Below are positions 22,108-30,831 of a DNA stretch of 64,000 nucleotides, piece by piece (within the stretch, counting starts at the first letter, position 1; every line of letters starts with the position of its first letter). Source of the stretch: Streptomyces eurocidicus (GTDB taxonomy: Bacteria > Actinomycetota > Actinomycetes > Streptomycetales > Streptomycetaceae); NCBI RefSeq assembly GCF_002891295.1, contig NZ_LGUI01000001.1, forward strand, positions 124,001-188,000, written 5' to 3'. Below the pieces are notes generated by a model, which was not told where the DNA came from, did no database searches, and was given only the letters and a program-made list of their open reading frames with translations. A program made the position numbers and the translations under genes.

Positions 22108-23231
22108 CGCTGGTTCTCCTTCAGTACTGCGCGGACCGCGTCCAGGAACGCGTCGTTCTCGGCGGGGGTGCCGGCGGTAACCCGCAGCCATCCCGGTACG
22201 CCGTTGTCCCGGACCAGCACGCCGTGGCCGAGGATGGCCCGCCAGGCGGCGGGGCTGTCCGCGAACCGGCCGAACTGCACGAAGTTGGCGTCCGAGTCGG
22301 TCACCTCGCAGCCCATGGCGCGCAGCTCGGTGACGAGGCGGTCGCGTTCGGTCTTGAGCTGTTCGACGTAGCCGAGCAGGGTGTCGGTGTGCTCCAGGGC
22401 GGCGAGGGCCGTGGCCTGGGTGACGGCGGACAGGTGGTAGGGCAGCCGGACGAGCTGGACGGCGTCCACGACGGCGGGGTCCGCGGCGAGGTAGCCGAGG
22501 CGCAGTCCGGCCGCGCCGAACGCCTTGGACATGGTGCGGGAGACGACGAGGTTCGGCCGGCCCTCGATCAGCGGGAGCAGCGAGGGGTGGTGGCTGAACT
22601 CGCCGTACGCCTCGTCGACGACGACGAGCGCTCCGCCGGTGTCCGCCCTGGCCGCCTGCGCGGCCTCGTACAGCCGCAGGACCGTCTCCGCCCCGACCGC
22701 GGTGCCCGTGGGGTTGTTGGGCGAGCAGACGAAGACGGCGTTCGGCCGGTGTTCGGCGATGGCGCGCTCGGCCGCCGCCACGTCGATGGTGAAGTCCTCG
22801 CGGCGGGGGCCGGGGATCCAGCCGGTGCCGGTGCCGCGCGAGATCAGGGCGTGCATCGAGTACGAGGGCTCGAAGCCGATCGCGGTGCGGCCGGGGCCGC
22901 CGAAGGTCTGCAGCAGCTGCTGGAGGACCTCGTTGGAGCCGTTGGCCGCCCACACGTGCCGCATGGTGACCTCGTGCCCGGCGGTGCGGGTGAGGTACTT
23001 GGCCAGCTCGGTGCGGAGCTCGGTCGCGTCCCGGTCGGGGTAGCGGTTGAGGTGCCGGGCGGCCTCGGCGACGCGCTCGGCGATGCGGGCGACGAGGGGC
23101 TCGGGCAGCGGGTAGGGGTTCTCGTTGGTGTTCAGGCGTACGGGCACGTCCAGCTGGGGGGCGCCGTACGGGGACTTGCCGCGCAGCTCGTCCCGGATGG
23201 GGAGGTCGTCGATACGGGTCTCGTGCGTCAC
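22104..23231 (-). CDS. hisC: Histidinol-phosphate aminotransferase HisC
   Basis: 375-residue fold-type I PLP transaminase. Substrate and cofactor motifs [29 protein letters not shown] and the PLP lysine in [17 protein letters not shown] are visible. The ATG overlaps the hisD stop by 4 nt. RidA, further down the operon, could quench intermediates from such PLP enzymes. Confidence 0.97.
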   Translation of the reverse strand: MTHETRIDDLPIRDELRGKSPYGAPQLDVPVRLNTNENPYPLPEPLVARIAERVAEAARHLNRYPDRDATELRTELAKYLTRTAGHEVTMRHVWAANGSNEVLQQLLQTFGGPGRTAIGFEPSYSMHALISRGTGTGWIPGPRREDFTIDVAAAERAIAEHRPNAVFVCSPNNPTGTAVGAETVLRLYEAAQAARADTGGALVVVDEAYGEFSHHPSLLPLIEGRPNLVVSRTMSKAFGAAGLRLGYLAADPAVVDAVQLVRLPYHLSAVTQATALAALEHTDTLLGYVEQLKTERDRLVTELRAMGCEVTDSDANFVQFGRFADSPAAWRAILGHGVLVRDNGVPGWLRVTAGTPAENDAFLDAVRAVLKENQR

Positions 23232-24604
23232 TTGCCGTCCGGAACCTTCCAGTCACTGTGCTTGTCCAGTTCGCCTTCGGCGAAACGTGCCTTGACCGCG
23301 GCGCCGTGCGCCGGCAGGTCCTCCGCCTCGGCGAGCGTCACCACATGGCCCGCGACCTCGGCCAGGGCCTCCCGGGTGTAGTCCACGACGTGGATGCCGC
23401 GCAGGAAGGACTGGACGGAGAGGCCGGAGGAGTGGCAGGCGCAGCCGCCGGTGGGCAGCACGTGGTTGGAGCCCGCGGCGTAGTCGCCGAGCGAGACGGG
23501 GGCGTACGGGCCGACGAAGATCGCGCCGGCGTTCCGCACCCGGGCCGCGACGGCCGCGGCGTCCGCGGTCTGGATCTCCAGGTGCTCGGCGCCGTAGGCG
23601 TCGACGACGGCGAGGCCGTGGTCGACGGAGTCGACCAGGACGATGCCGGACTGGCGGCCGGCGAGCGCGGGCACGATCCGGTCCTCGATGTGCCGGGTCA
23701 GCGCGACCTGGGTCTCCAGCTCCTTCTCCACCGCGCTCGCGAGGTCCTCCGAGTCGGTGACGAGGACGGAGGCGGCCAGCGGGTCGTGCTCGGCCTGGCT
23801 GATCAGGTCGGCGGCGACGTGCACGGGGTCGGCGGTGGCGTCCGCGAGGATCGCGATCTCGGTGGGGCCGGCCTCGGCGTCGATGCCGATGCGGCCCTTG
23901 AGCAGCCGCTTGGCGGCGGCGACCCAGATGTTGCCGGGGCCGGTGACCATGTTGACCGGGCGGCACTCCTCGGTGCCGTACGCGAACATGGCGACGGCCT
24001 GGGCGCCGCCCGCGGCGTACACCTCGTCGACGCCCAGCAGCGCGCAGGCGGCCAGGATGGTCGGGTGCGGCAGTCCGCCGAAGTCTGCCTGGGGCGGGGA
24101 GGAGACGGCCATGGACTCGACACCGGCCTCCTGGGCCGGCACCACGTTCATGATCACGGACGAGGGGTAGACGGACCGGCCGCCCGGCACGTACAGCCCC
24201 ACGCGCTGCACGGGCACCCAGCGCTCGGTGACCGTGCCGCCGGGCACGACCTGGACGGTCTTGTCGGTGCGGCGCTGCTCGCGGTGGACGATCCGGGCGC
24301 GGCGGATGGACTCCTCCAGCGCGGCGCGCACGGCGGGGTCGAGCTCCTCGAGGGCACGGGAGATCGCCTCGGCGGGGACCCGGATCCGGTCGATCGTGAC
24401 GCCGTCGAACCGATGCGCGTAATCGATCAAGGCCGCGGTGCCACGATGATGCACGTCCTCGCAGATGGGCCGCACCTTCTCCAGGGCGGCCTCGACGTCG
24501 AGTTCGGCTCGGGGCAGCAGGTCGCGGTCGATGCCGGCCGCGTCCCGGGCGGAAAGGGAGCCCGGGGCGGTGGCGGTGCCACGCAGATCGATTCGGGAGA
24601 TCAC
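23228..24604 (-). CDS. hisD: Histidinol dehydrogenase HisD
   Basis: 458-residue zinc enzyme oxidising histidinol to histidine in two NAD+-dependent steps. Signature segments are [36 protein letters not shown] and [15 protein letters not shown] (family HHTLPT-like end region modified). It is the first gene of the his operon. The start is GTG 24604; no Shine-Dalgarno is evident just upstream, so the transcript may be leaderless, which is common in Streptomyces. Confidence 0.96.
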   Translation of the reverse strand: MISRIDLRGTATAPGSLSARDAAGIDRDLLPRAELDVEAALEKVRPICEDVHHRGTAALIDYAHRFDGVTIDRIRVPAEAISRALEELDPAVRAALEESIRRARIVHREQRRTDKTVQVVPGGTVTERWVPVQRVGLYVPGGRSVYPSSVIMNVVPAQEAGVESMAVSSPPQADFGGLPHPTILAACALLGVDEVYAAGGAQAVAMFAYGTEECRPVNMVTGPGNIWVAAAKRLLKGRIGIDAEAGPTEIAILADATADPVHVAADLISQAEHDPLAASVLVTDSEDLASAVEKELETQVALTRHIEDRIVPALAGRQSGIVLVDSVDHGLAVVDAYGAEHLEIQTADAAAVAARVRNAGAIFVGPYAPVSLGDYAAGSNHVLPTGGCACHSSGLSVQSFLRGIHVVDYTREALAEVAGHVVTLAEAEDLPAHGAAVKARFAEGELDKHSDWKVPDGK

Positions 24605-24767
24605 ACCGTTAATTGTCTCAGACCCTTACCGGCGCACGGCTCCCCGTACCACCCAGTGATACCTGCCAACGAGTGACATTCGGTTCTCACTATCAGTGTT
24701 CAACCGGTCACATGGCGGGAATGGGGACGGTACCCAGGGGTTTACGGGACGGGAGGGGGTACGGACC
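24605..24767. promoter_or_regulatory. Divergent promoter region, his operon and membrane repeat-protein gene
   Basis: 163 bp between the outward-facing hisD and the plus-strand gene at 24768, locally less G+C-rich (24610-24710). It must hold both promoters. TTGAAC-like and TTGGCA-like hexamers occur on the minus strand, but none has a well-placed -10, so I do not assign one. Confidence 0.4.
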
Positions 24768-26369
24768 GTGACCGAGTCGCAGGGCGGCGAGCCGCCCGCC
24801 GGCCTGGAGCTGACCATCGCCGAGTGGGGCATGTGGGAGGCGTTCCGCACCGGCAGCACCCACGATCTGCGCACCCCCCATCCCGAGCGGAACGACCCGG
24901 GCGGCCCGCACCCATGGGGTCCCGAGCGGAGCGTGCGCGCCCAGGTCGTGGCCCTGCTGCTGCTGGCGGGCCCGCCCGCCCGGCCGGGCCGGGTCGCGGC
25001 CCTCAAGCTCAACGGCGCCCGGATCACCGGCACCCTCGACCTGTCCGGCGGCACGGTCGTGCCGTACGTCGAGCTGCACAACTGCCGCTTCGATCACCAG
25101 GTCCTGCTGCCGGAGAGCCACTTCACCACGCTGCGGCTGGTCGGCTGCGTCCTCCCCCGGCTGGAGGCCGCCCGGCTGCGGACGGAGGGCGATCTGCACC
25201 TGCCGCGCTGCACGGTGCAGACCGGCATCCGGCTGACGGACGCCCAGATAGGCACGGACCTGCTGCTCAACCAGCTGGTGGTGCGCCGGGACCGGCGCGG
25301 GGTCTCGGTGGCGGCCGACGGGATGACGGTCGGGCAGGACCTCCAGGCCGAGATGATGCGCTCGTACGGCGAGCTGAGCATGCGCGGCGCGCAGATAGGG
25401 GCCTCGCTCAGCCTGCGCGGCAGCACGCTCAGCAACCCCTACGGCCGGCGCGCGCTCAACGCACCCCAGCTGACGGTGGAGCGGACCCTGTATCTGACGG
25501 GCGCCTGGATCAGCGGCACCGCCTTCGCCTCCGGCGCCACTCCCCCGTACGGCGTCATCAACACCCCCGAGCAGGGCACCCGTGTGCAGCACTTCGAGTG
25601 CCGGGGCGGTGCCCGGCTGGACGACGGCCGGTTCGGCGACGCGGTGGACCTCAGCCAGGCCCGGTTCACGATGGAGGCGGACCAGGAGCTGTCGCTGCGC
25701 CGGGTGCAGACGCCCGAGCTGCGCTTCCTCGGGGAGTGGCTGTCGCGGGGGCGGGTGGTGCTCTCGGGGGCCCGGGTCGTCAACCTCGTCGACCGGGCCG
25801 ACAGCTGGCCGGGGCCGGGCGGCCTGGTGATGGCCGGTTTCTTCTACGAGAACCTGATACCGCTGGGCCACTTCCCGCTCGCCACCCGGCTGGAGTGGGT
25901 GGCCGCCGCCACCCCGGAGTACGCCCCGGAGCCCTACGAACGGCTGGCGGGCGTCCTGCGCGACAGCGGCGAGGACGCGGACGCGCGGGCGGTCCAGCTG
26001 GCCAAGCAGCGGCGCCGCCGCGAGACGCTGCCGCTGGCCGGCAAGGCGTGGGGCTACCTCCAGGACTGGACGGTCGCGTACGGCTACCGCCCGGGGCGGG
26101 CGGCCCTGTGGATGGCGGTGCTCTGGGCGGCCGCCGCGGTCTACTTCACCTGGCACCCGGTCCCTCCCCTCAAGGAGGGCGAGGGCCCCCAGTGGAACCC
26201 GGAGCTGTACGCCCTCGATCTGCTGGTGCCCGTCATAGACCTGGGCCAGGGCACGTCGTGGCGGCCGACGGGGGCCGCGCAGTGGGTGGTGAGCGCGCTG
26301 ATCCTGCTGGGCTGGATCCTGGCGACGACGGTGGCGGCGGGGGCGTCGCGGGTCCTGCGGCGGCAGTAA
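24768..26369 (+). CDS. Conserved protein, predicted repeat fold with C-terminal membrane region
   Basis: 533 residues. The N-terminal 400 carry repeated short segments such as LKLNGARITGTLDLSGG, RLTDAQIGTDLLLN and LSMRGAQIGASLSLRGS, a pattern suggesting a pentapeptide-like or bactofilin-like beta-solenoid. Two hydrophobic spans (about 445-462 and 505-528) close the protein. Similar Streptomyces proteins are sometimes annotated as oxidoreductases, but I see no cofactor motif to support that. GTG 24768 has a GGGAGGGGG Shine-Dalgarno. It is divergent from hisD. Confidence 0.75.
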   Translation: MTESQGGEPPAGLELTIAEWGMWEAFRTGSTHDLRTPHPERNDPGGPHPWGPERSVRAQVVALLLLAGPPARPGRVAALKLNGARITGTLDLSGGTVVPYVELHNCRFDHQVLLPESHFTTLRLVGCVLPRLEAARLRTEGDLHLPRCTVQTGIRLTDAQIGTDLLLNQLVVRRDRRGVSVAADGMTVGQDLQAEMMRSYGELSMRGAQIGASLSLRGSTLSNPYGRRALNAPQLTVERTLYLTGAWISGTAFASGATPPYGVINTPEQGTRVQHFECRGGARLDDGRFGDAVDLSQARFTMEADQELSLRRVQTPELRFLGEWLSRGRVVLSGARVVNLVDRADSWPGPGGLVMAGFFYENLIPLGHFPLATRLEWVAAATPEYAPEPYERLAGVLRDSGEDADARAVQLAKQRRRRETLPLAGKAWGYLQDWTVAYGYRPGRAALWMAVLWAAAAVYFTWHPVPPLKEGEGPQWNPELYALDLLVPVIDLGQGTSWRPTGAAQWVVSALILLGWILATTVAAGASRVLRRQ

Positions 26370-26376
26370 GGCGGGC

Positions 26377-26526
26377 GCTGCGCGGGACCTTTCCCCACCC
26401 CGCCCCTTCCCGAATGTCCTCAAGCGCCGGACGGGCTGAAATCAGCCCGTCCGGCGCTTGAGGACCGGGGTCCGGGGCGGAGCCCCGTTCGGGAAGGGGC
26501 GGGGTGGGGAAAGAGCCCCGCGCAGC
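26377..26526. repeat. Nested palindromic repeat, copy 4 (full length, inverted)
   Basis: Outer arms GCTGCGCGG...CCCGCCCCTTCCCGAA (26377-26414) pair with 26490-26526; inside is a perfect 24-bp core hairpin (26416-26439 and 26442-26465). The small CGGGGC/GCCCCG hairpin lies on the right side, so the element is reversed relative to copy 1. It follows the plus-strand gene ending at 26369 and ends about 70 nt before the next start. Confidence 0.9.
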
Positions 26527-26594
26527 GGCACCCCCGGCAGCCGGAAGGGAAACTCCGAACCGGCCGGCCGCCCAGGCCATTAGGCTTACCCGCT

Positions 26595-27332
26595 GTGACC
26601 ACCGCGCGCCTTCCGATCTTCCCGCTGAACTCGGTGCTGTTCCCGGGCCTCCTGCTGCCCCTGAACGTCTTCGAGCAGCGCTACCGCGCGATGATGCGCG
26701 ACCTGGACGCGCTGCCCGAGGAGCGGCCCCGCCGCTTCGGCGTCGTCGCCATCCGCGACGGCCACGAGGTGGCGCCCACCGCGCCGGGGCTGCCGGCCGG
26801 CTCGCTCCCGGAGCCCGGGCCCGCCTCCGGCTTCGGTGCCGACCCGATGAGGTCCCTCTACTCCGTGGGGTGCGCCGCCGACGCGGCCACGGTCCGGGAG
26901 CGGCCGGACGGCACGTACGAGGTCCTCGCCACCGGCACCACCCGCTTCCGGCTGCTGTCCCTCGACGCCTCGGGCCCGTATCTGACGGGTGAGGTGGAGT
27001 TCCTGGAGGAGGAGCGGGGCGAGGGCGCGGGCGCGCTCGCCTCGGGGGTCGTCCGGGCCTTCGGCGCGTACCAGAAGCGGCTGGCGGGGGCGGCGGAGAG
27101 CACCCTCGCGGGCCGGGCGGAGCTGCCGGGCGAGCCGTCCGTGCTGTCCTACGTGGTCGCGGCGGCGGCGATGCTCGACACCCCGGCCCGGCAGCGGCTG
27201 CTCCAGGCGCCGGACACGGCGAGCCGGCTGGCGGAGGAGCTGAGGGTGCTGCGGGCGGAGACCGCGCTGATCGGTAAGCTCCCGTCGCTGCCGGCCGTCG
27301 GCCTCACTCAGCGGCCGACCAGCCTCAACTGA
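26595..27332 (+). CDS. LON substrate-binding-domain protein
   Basis: 245-residue stand-alone LON N-terminal-like domain: LPIFPLNSVLFPGLLLPLNVFEQRYR is the family opening, then VGCAADAATVRERPDGTYEVLATGTTRFRLL and a helical C-terminus. No ATPase or protease domain follows. Such proteins are common in actinobacteria with undetermined roles, perhaps binding unfolded or regulatory proteins. The start is GTG 26595; the gene is 20 nt before ybaK and likely shares its transcript. Confidence 0.9.
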   Translation: MTTARLPIFPLNSVLFPGLLLPLNVFEQRYRAMMRDLDALPEERPRRFGVVAIRDGHEVAPTAPGLPAGSLPEPGPASGFGADPMRSLYSVGCAADAATVRERPDGTYEVLATGTTRFRLLSLDASGPYLTGEVEFLEEERGEGAGALASGVVRAFGAYQKRLAGAAESTLAGRAELPGEPSVLSYVVAAAAMLDTPARQRLLQAPDTASRLAEELRVLRAETALIGKLPSLPAVGLTQRPTSLN

Positions 27333-27352
27333 GCCCGACCGGGAGGACGCCC

Positions 27353-27850
27353 GTGAAGAAGTCCAGGAAGCAGCAGTCCGGCCCGACGCCGGCGATCGTC
27401 GCCCTGGAGCGGGCCGGTACCGCGTTCACGGTGCACGCCTATCCCCACGATCCGGCCGTCGCCTCCTACGGCGAGGAGGCCGCGCGGGCGCTGGGCCGTG
27501 ACCCCGGGCAGATCTTCAAGACCCTGGTGGCCGAGGTGGACGGCGCCCTGACCGTCGCCGTCGTGCCCGTCTCCGGTTCGCTGGACCTCAAGGCGCTGGC
27601 GGCGGCGGTCGGCGGGAAGCGGGCGGCGATGGCCGACCCGGCGGCCGCCGAGCGCAGCACCGGCTACGTACGCGGCGGGATCTCGCCGCTCGGGCAGCGC
27701 AAGCGGCTGCCGACGGCGCTGGACGCCTCGGCGAGCGCCCATCCGACCGTCTGTGTCTCGGCGGGCCGCCGGGGGCTGGAGGTCGAGCTGGCCCCCGCCG
27801 ATCTCGCGGCGCTCACCGGCGCGGTGGTCGCGCCGATCGCCCGCTCCTGA
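27353..27850 (+). CDS. ybaK: Cys-tRNA(Pro) deacylase YbaK
   Basis: 165-residue YbaK/EbsC-type editing protein that hydrolyses Cys-tRNA(Pro) mischarged by ProRS. Motifs fitting the family are the catalytic lysine in GQIFKTLVAEVDG, the VVPVSGSLDLKALAAAVGGKRAAMAD segment broken across residues 69-95, GYVRGGISPLGQRK and VSAGRRGLEVELAP. The start is GTG 27353. It is independent of a ProRS gene here, as usual. Confidence 0.93.
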   Translation: MKKSRKQQSGPTPAIVALERAGTAFTVHAYPHDPAVASYGEEAARALGRDPGQIFKTLVAEVDGALTVAVVPVSGSLDLKALAAAVGGKRAAMADPAAAERSTGYVRGGISPLGQRKRLPTALDASASAHPTVCVSAGRRGLEVELAPADLAALTGAVVAPIARS

Positions 27851-27868
27851 GCGCCCCGCCGCGAGGGC

Positions 27869-27897
27869 TGGACTCCTGGCGCCGTCTTCGCTACGAC
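27869..27897 (+). promoter_or_regulatory. Candidate promoter of bL37-like gene
   Basis: TGGACT and TACGAC hexamers separated by exactly 17 bp, ending 46 nt before the small ORF. They match the Streptomyces housekeeping consensus (TTGAC-/TA---T) only partly. Confidence 0.35.
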
Positions 27898-27943
27898 CAA
27901 GGGTGCGGGCAGCGGTCCACGCGCCCGCAGGGAGGGGACGCCC

Positions 27944-28018
27944 ATGTCGAAGCGCACCCGTAAGCGCCGCTGGCGCCTGAGGAAGGGCCGGGCCAACCAC
28001 GGCCGCCGGCCCGCCTGA
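27944..28018 (+). CDS. 24-residue basic protein resembling ribosomal protein bL37
   Basis: A 24-codon ORF preceded by an excellent Shine-Dalgarno (GGAGGGG, 6-7 nt spacing). The product is extremely basic (MSKRTRKRRWRL... NHGRRPA), with eleven Arg/Lys residues in its first sixteen positions. The ending ANHGRRPA recalls the ANHGKRP ending of bL37, the tiny large-subunit protein found in mycobacterial ribosome structures. The identification rests on my memory of that sequence and on size and charge. It follows ybaK by 93 nt and converges on the next gene with 6 nt between stops. Confidence 0.72.
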   Translation: MSKRTRKRRWRLRKGRANHGRRPA

Positions 28019-28024
28019 CGCCGG

Positions 28025-28648
28025 CTAGTCCGCCGTCAGGTCCCCGGGCCCGGGCCACTGCGGTTCGGGTTCCGGGTCGCGGGGGCCGAAGACGGCGGTC
28101 AGCACGAGGTGCACGGCCATGGCCGCCAGCGGCCAGGCCAGCAGGACGCCCTTGGCGGAAAGCTTGAGGGGGGCGTCGAAGACGACGCCCTTGCCGGCCG
28201 ACTTCGCGGCCGCGACCACGTCGGAGGCCGGGCCGAGCCGGATACCCAGCCGCCAGCCGATCAGCGCGCCGAGCAGCGAACCCGCCGCCAGCCCGGCGAC
28301 CAGTGGGATCCCGCCCCGGCGGCGGACCAGGAAGACGACGACCGCGCTCAGCACGCCGAAGCCCAGCGCCAGCAGTGCGAACGTGCCGTCCGCGCCGATC
28401 GCCTGCTCGCCCTCGGTGCTCTTGAGGTAGACGGCCTTGCCGTCCGAGATCAGCGGCACCTTGGGGGCCAGCCAGGCCCACAGCGCTCCCAGCAGCAGCC
28501 CGGCCACCGCCACCGCCGCACCGGCGAACGCGCCCTCCCGCAGCTCCGCGCGCCGCTCGGCGGCCTGCTCGGGGGTCCGCCCGGCCGTGGGGAGGCCGAC
28601 GGGGCCCTCGGACGGCGGCTGGTCGTGCGGGGTAAGGGGTGCGGTCAC
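28025..28648 (-). CDS. DUF2567-like membrane protein
   Basis: 207 residues with four hydrophobic segments (about 38-58, 90-110, 121-140, 170-190) after a Pro-rich cytoplasmic N-terminus. The first external loop has ISDGKAVYLKSTEGEQAIGADGTFA, cut here at residues 66-90, which fits the DUF2567 pattern of actinobacterial membrane proteins. Function unknown. GTG 28648 is the likely start. It is 59 nt after the ABC permease gene on the same strand. Confidence 0.75.
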   Translation of the reverse strand: MTAPLTPHDQPPSEGPVGLPTAGRTPEQAAERRAELREGAFAGAAVAVAGLLLGALWAWLAPKVPLISDGKAVYLKSTEGEQAIGADGTFALLALGFGVLSAVVVFLVRRRGGIPLVAGLAAGSLLGALIGWRLGIRLGPASDVVAAAKSAGKGVVFDAPLKLSAKGVLLAWPLAAMAVHLVLTAVFGPRDPEPEPQWPGPGDLTAD

Positions 28649-28707
28649 CCTGTCATCGTGCCAGGTGTCCGGCGCGCCCTTGGCCGCAGGACCGCCGGTC
28701 GGGCGCG

Positions 28708-29562
28708 TCACCGTACGGCCGCCCGCCGGTAGGCCCAGGTCGCGACGGCCAGGGAGACCACGCCGACGGCGGCGCACACGCCCAGGTCGGCGGCGATCAG
28801 CAGCCAGTCGGGGCGGGCGTCGAAGCTGCGGGCCAGCGCCTCCACCCCGTAGGTGGAGGGCAGCAGGTCACGGGCGAGGACGAGCGGCGCGGGCATATGG
28901 GCGGCGGGCAGCACGCCGAGCAGCAGCGCCGCCGACATGCCCAGCTGGCCCAGCAGGGTCGCCAGTTCCTGCCGGGGCGCGAGCAGGCCGAGCGCGGCGC
29001 CCAGCCCGGCCAGGGCGGCGCCGGACAGCGGGATCACCGCCGCCAGCACCCACAGGTGGGCCATCGGCAGCTTGAACATCACGCTGCCCAGCACGGCGGT
29101 GACGGCCGTCCCGGGCACGGTGAAGGAGGCGTACGCGCCGGCCGCGCCGAGCACCACCGCGGCCGGCGGCACCGGCAGCGTCGCGTAGTGGTCGAGGCCA
29201 CCGCTCGCGCGCAGCTGCCCGAAGTACTGGGCGAGGAGGTTGAGCGCGACGAACGCCACGACCAGCACGCTGGAGCCGGCCACCACGGACCGCGCCTCGT
29301 CGCCGCCGTCCACGACGCCGCGCATCAGGACCATGATGCCGACCGACTGGAAGGTCGCCACGAACAGCAGCGGGATCCGCGCCACCCGGGCCCGGGACAG
29401 CTGGGCCCGGTAGACGGCGTCGAGCGCGGGCAGCAGCCGCGCCCGGGGCGCGAGCGCGGCGGCTCCGGCGCCGGACGGGCGGCCGGCGCCGGCCCGGTCG
29501 TGGCGTTCGCCGCCCTGGGCCCGGGTCCGCCCGGGGGCCGCTTCTGCGGATACAGCAGTCAC
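28708..29562 (-). CDS. ABC-2 type transporter permease
   Basis: 284-residue integral membrane protein with six hydrophobic segments after a 50-residue charged N-terminus. It sits 49 nt downstream of an ABC ATPase gene, and the layout is that of DrrB-like ABC-2 export permeases. No substrate can be read from the sequence; family members export drugs, lipids or polysaccharides. Confidence 0.88.
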   Translation of the reverse strand: MTAVSAEAAPGRTRAQGGERHDRAGAGRPSGAGAAALAPRARLLPALDAVYRAQLSRARVARIPLLFVATFQSVGIMVLMRGVVDGGDEARSVVAGSSVLVVAFVALNLLAQYFGQLRASGGLDHYATLPVPPAAVVLGAAGAYASFTVPGTAVTAVLGSVMFKLPMAHLWVLAAVIPLSGAALAGLGAALGLLAPRQELATLLGQLGMSAALLLGVLPAAHMPAPLVLARDLLPSTYGVEALARSFDARPDWLLIAADLGVCAAVGVVSLAVATWAYRRAAVR

Positions 29563-29611
29563 GCCGCGGTGCTCCTCTTCGGTACTGACTGACGCCTGGT
29601 GGTGCGGGCGC

Positions 29612-30643
29612 TCACCCCTTCACCAACCCCTGTGCCCGGCCGCCCAGCGCGAGGTAGACGTCCTCCAGGCTCGGGGTGGCGAGGGTGAAGTCGTCCAGCG
29701 CGGCGAAGGCGGGGCCGCCGGTCACGGCGGCGACGGCGGCGCGGGCCTCGGCGGGGGCGAGCCGCAGCAGCCAGTGCCGGCCGGAGCCCTGCGCGGCCTC
29801 GCGCAGGGCGGCGACCTCGGGCACGTGCAGGGGCGGTTCGTCCCGCCAGACGAGCTCGACGCGCACCTCGTCGCCGACGAGCTCCTTGAGGCCGGCGGGG
29901 GTGTCACAGGCGATGATCCGGCCGCGCTCCAGCACCGCGACCCGGTCGAGGACGGTCTCGGCCTCGATGACGTTGTGGGTGACGAGCAGCACCGTCGCGC
30001 CGCGCTCGGCGCGGCGGCGGTCGACGGCGGCCCAGACGGCCCGGCGGGCCACCGGGTCCATGCCGGAGGTCGGCTCGTCCAGTACGAGCACGGGCCGGTC
30101 GCCGACGAGCGTGGCGGCGAAGCAGGCGAGCCGACGCTGACCGCCGGAGAGCTTGCGCAGCGGGCGGCCCGCGATCGGGGCGAGCCCCAGCTCGTCGATG
30201 ACGGCGTCGCGCTCGGCGCGGGCGGCCCGCAGGTCCAGGCCGCGCAGCCGGCCGGTGGTCTCGGCGGCGAGGGAGACGGTCAGCTCGTCGAGGGCGGTGG
30301 ACTCCTGGCCGAGGTAGCCGACCAGCCGGGAGGCGCGCTCGGGGTGGCGCACGAGGTCGTGGCCGAGCAGGTCGACGCTGCCCTCGTCGGGTCGGAGCAG
30401 CCCGGTGAGCTGGCGGACGAGCGTGGACTTGCCGGCGCCGTTGGGCCCGAGCAGGCCGAAGATCTCGCCGCGCCGGACCTCGAGGTCGATGCCGTCGCTG
30501 GCCCGCACGGCGGCGGTGCCGGGCGTGCCACGGCGCCCGCGCGCGGCGGGGTAGGTCTTCACGAGGCCGCGCACGGTGCACACCGTGTCGTCCGCCGTCC
30601 GCCCCGGGGAGCCCCGTTCCGCCTGTTTCGCGCCCGTCCTCAC
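29612..30643 (-). CDS. ABC transporter ATP-binding protein
   Basis: 343-residue DrrA-like ATPase. Walker A is GPNGAGKST (about residue 70), the signature is LSGGQRR, Walker B is VLVLDEPTSGMDP and the switch His is in LLVTHN. A C-terminal DUF4162-like region (HVPEVAALREAAQ...LEDVYLALGGRAQ) is typical of exporter ATPases. It is probably co-transcribed with the permease downstream. Confidence 0.93.
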   Translation of the reverse strand: MRTGAKQAERGSPGRTADDTVCTVRGLVKTYPAARGRRGTPGTAAVRASDGIDLEVRRGEIFGLLGPNGAGKSTLVRQLTGLLRPDEGSVDLLGHDLVRHPERASRLVGYLGQESTALDELTVSLAAETTGRLRGLDLRAARAERDAVIDELGLAPIAGRPLRKLSGGQRRLACFAATLVGDRPVLVLDEPTSGMDPVARRAVWAAVDRRRAERGATVLLVTHNVIEAETVLDRVAVLERGRIIACDTPAGLKELVGDEVRVELVWRDEPPLHVPEVAALREAAQGSGRHWLLRLAPAEARAAVAAVTGGPAFAALDDFTLATPSLEDVYLALGGRAQGLVKG

Positions 30644-30765
30644 GAGCTATGAGGGTACGCGCTCGGCGGTCCGGGCTTGCTCCGGGGGCACACCGTGGCC
30701 GGGAATGGCGTCCGGAAAGTCGTGGCGCGGCGGGCACCCGGCGGGAGACGGCCCCGGAAAGCCGT

Positions 30766-30805
30766 CGTCCCCCCGCTCCCGGGAGGGCCGGGGAACGGGG
30801 GGACG
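30766..30805 (-). terminator. Hairpin after NYN gene
   Basis: CGTCCCCCC-type arm (30766-30774) pairs with GGGGGGACG (30797-30805); CTCCCGGGAG can form an inner stem. It begins 27 nt past the NYN-gene stop. Confidence 0.5.
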
Positions 30806-30831
30806 GGCGAGGCGAGGCGGGCCGGCGCGGG

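Noticed and set aside
16301..26465. Short peptides of the [16 protein letters not shown] type recurring in several frames
   Set aside because: They are translations of the palindromic repeat, not a protein family.
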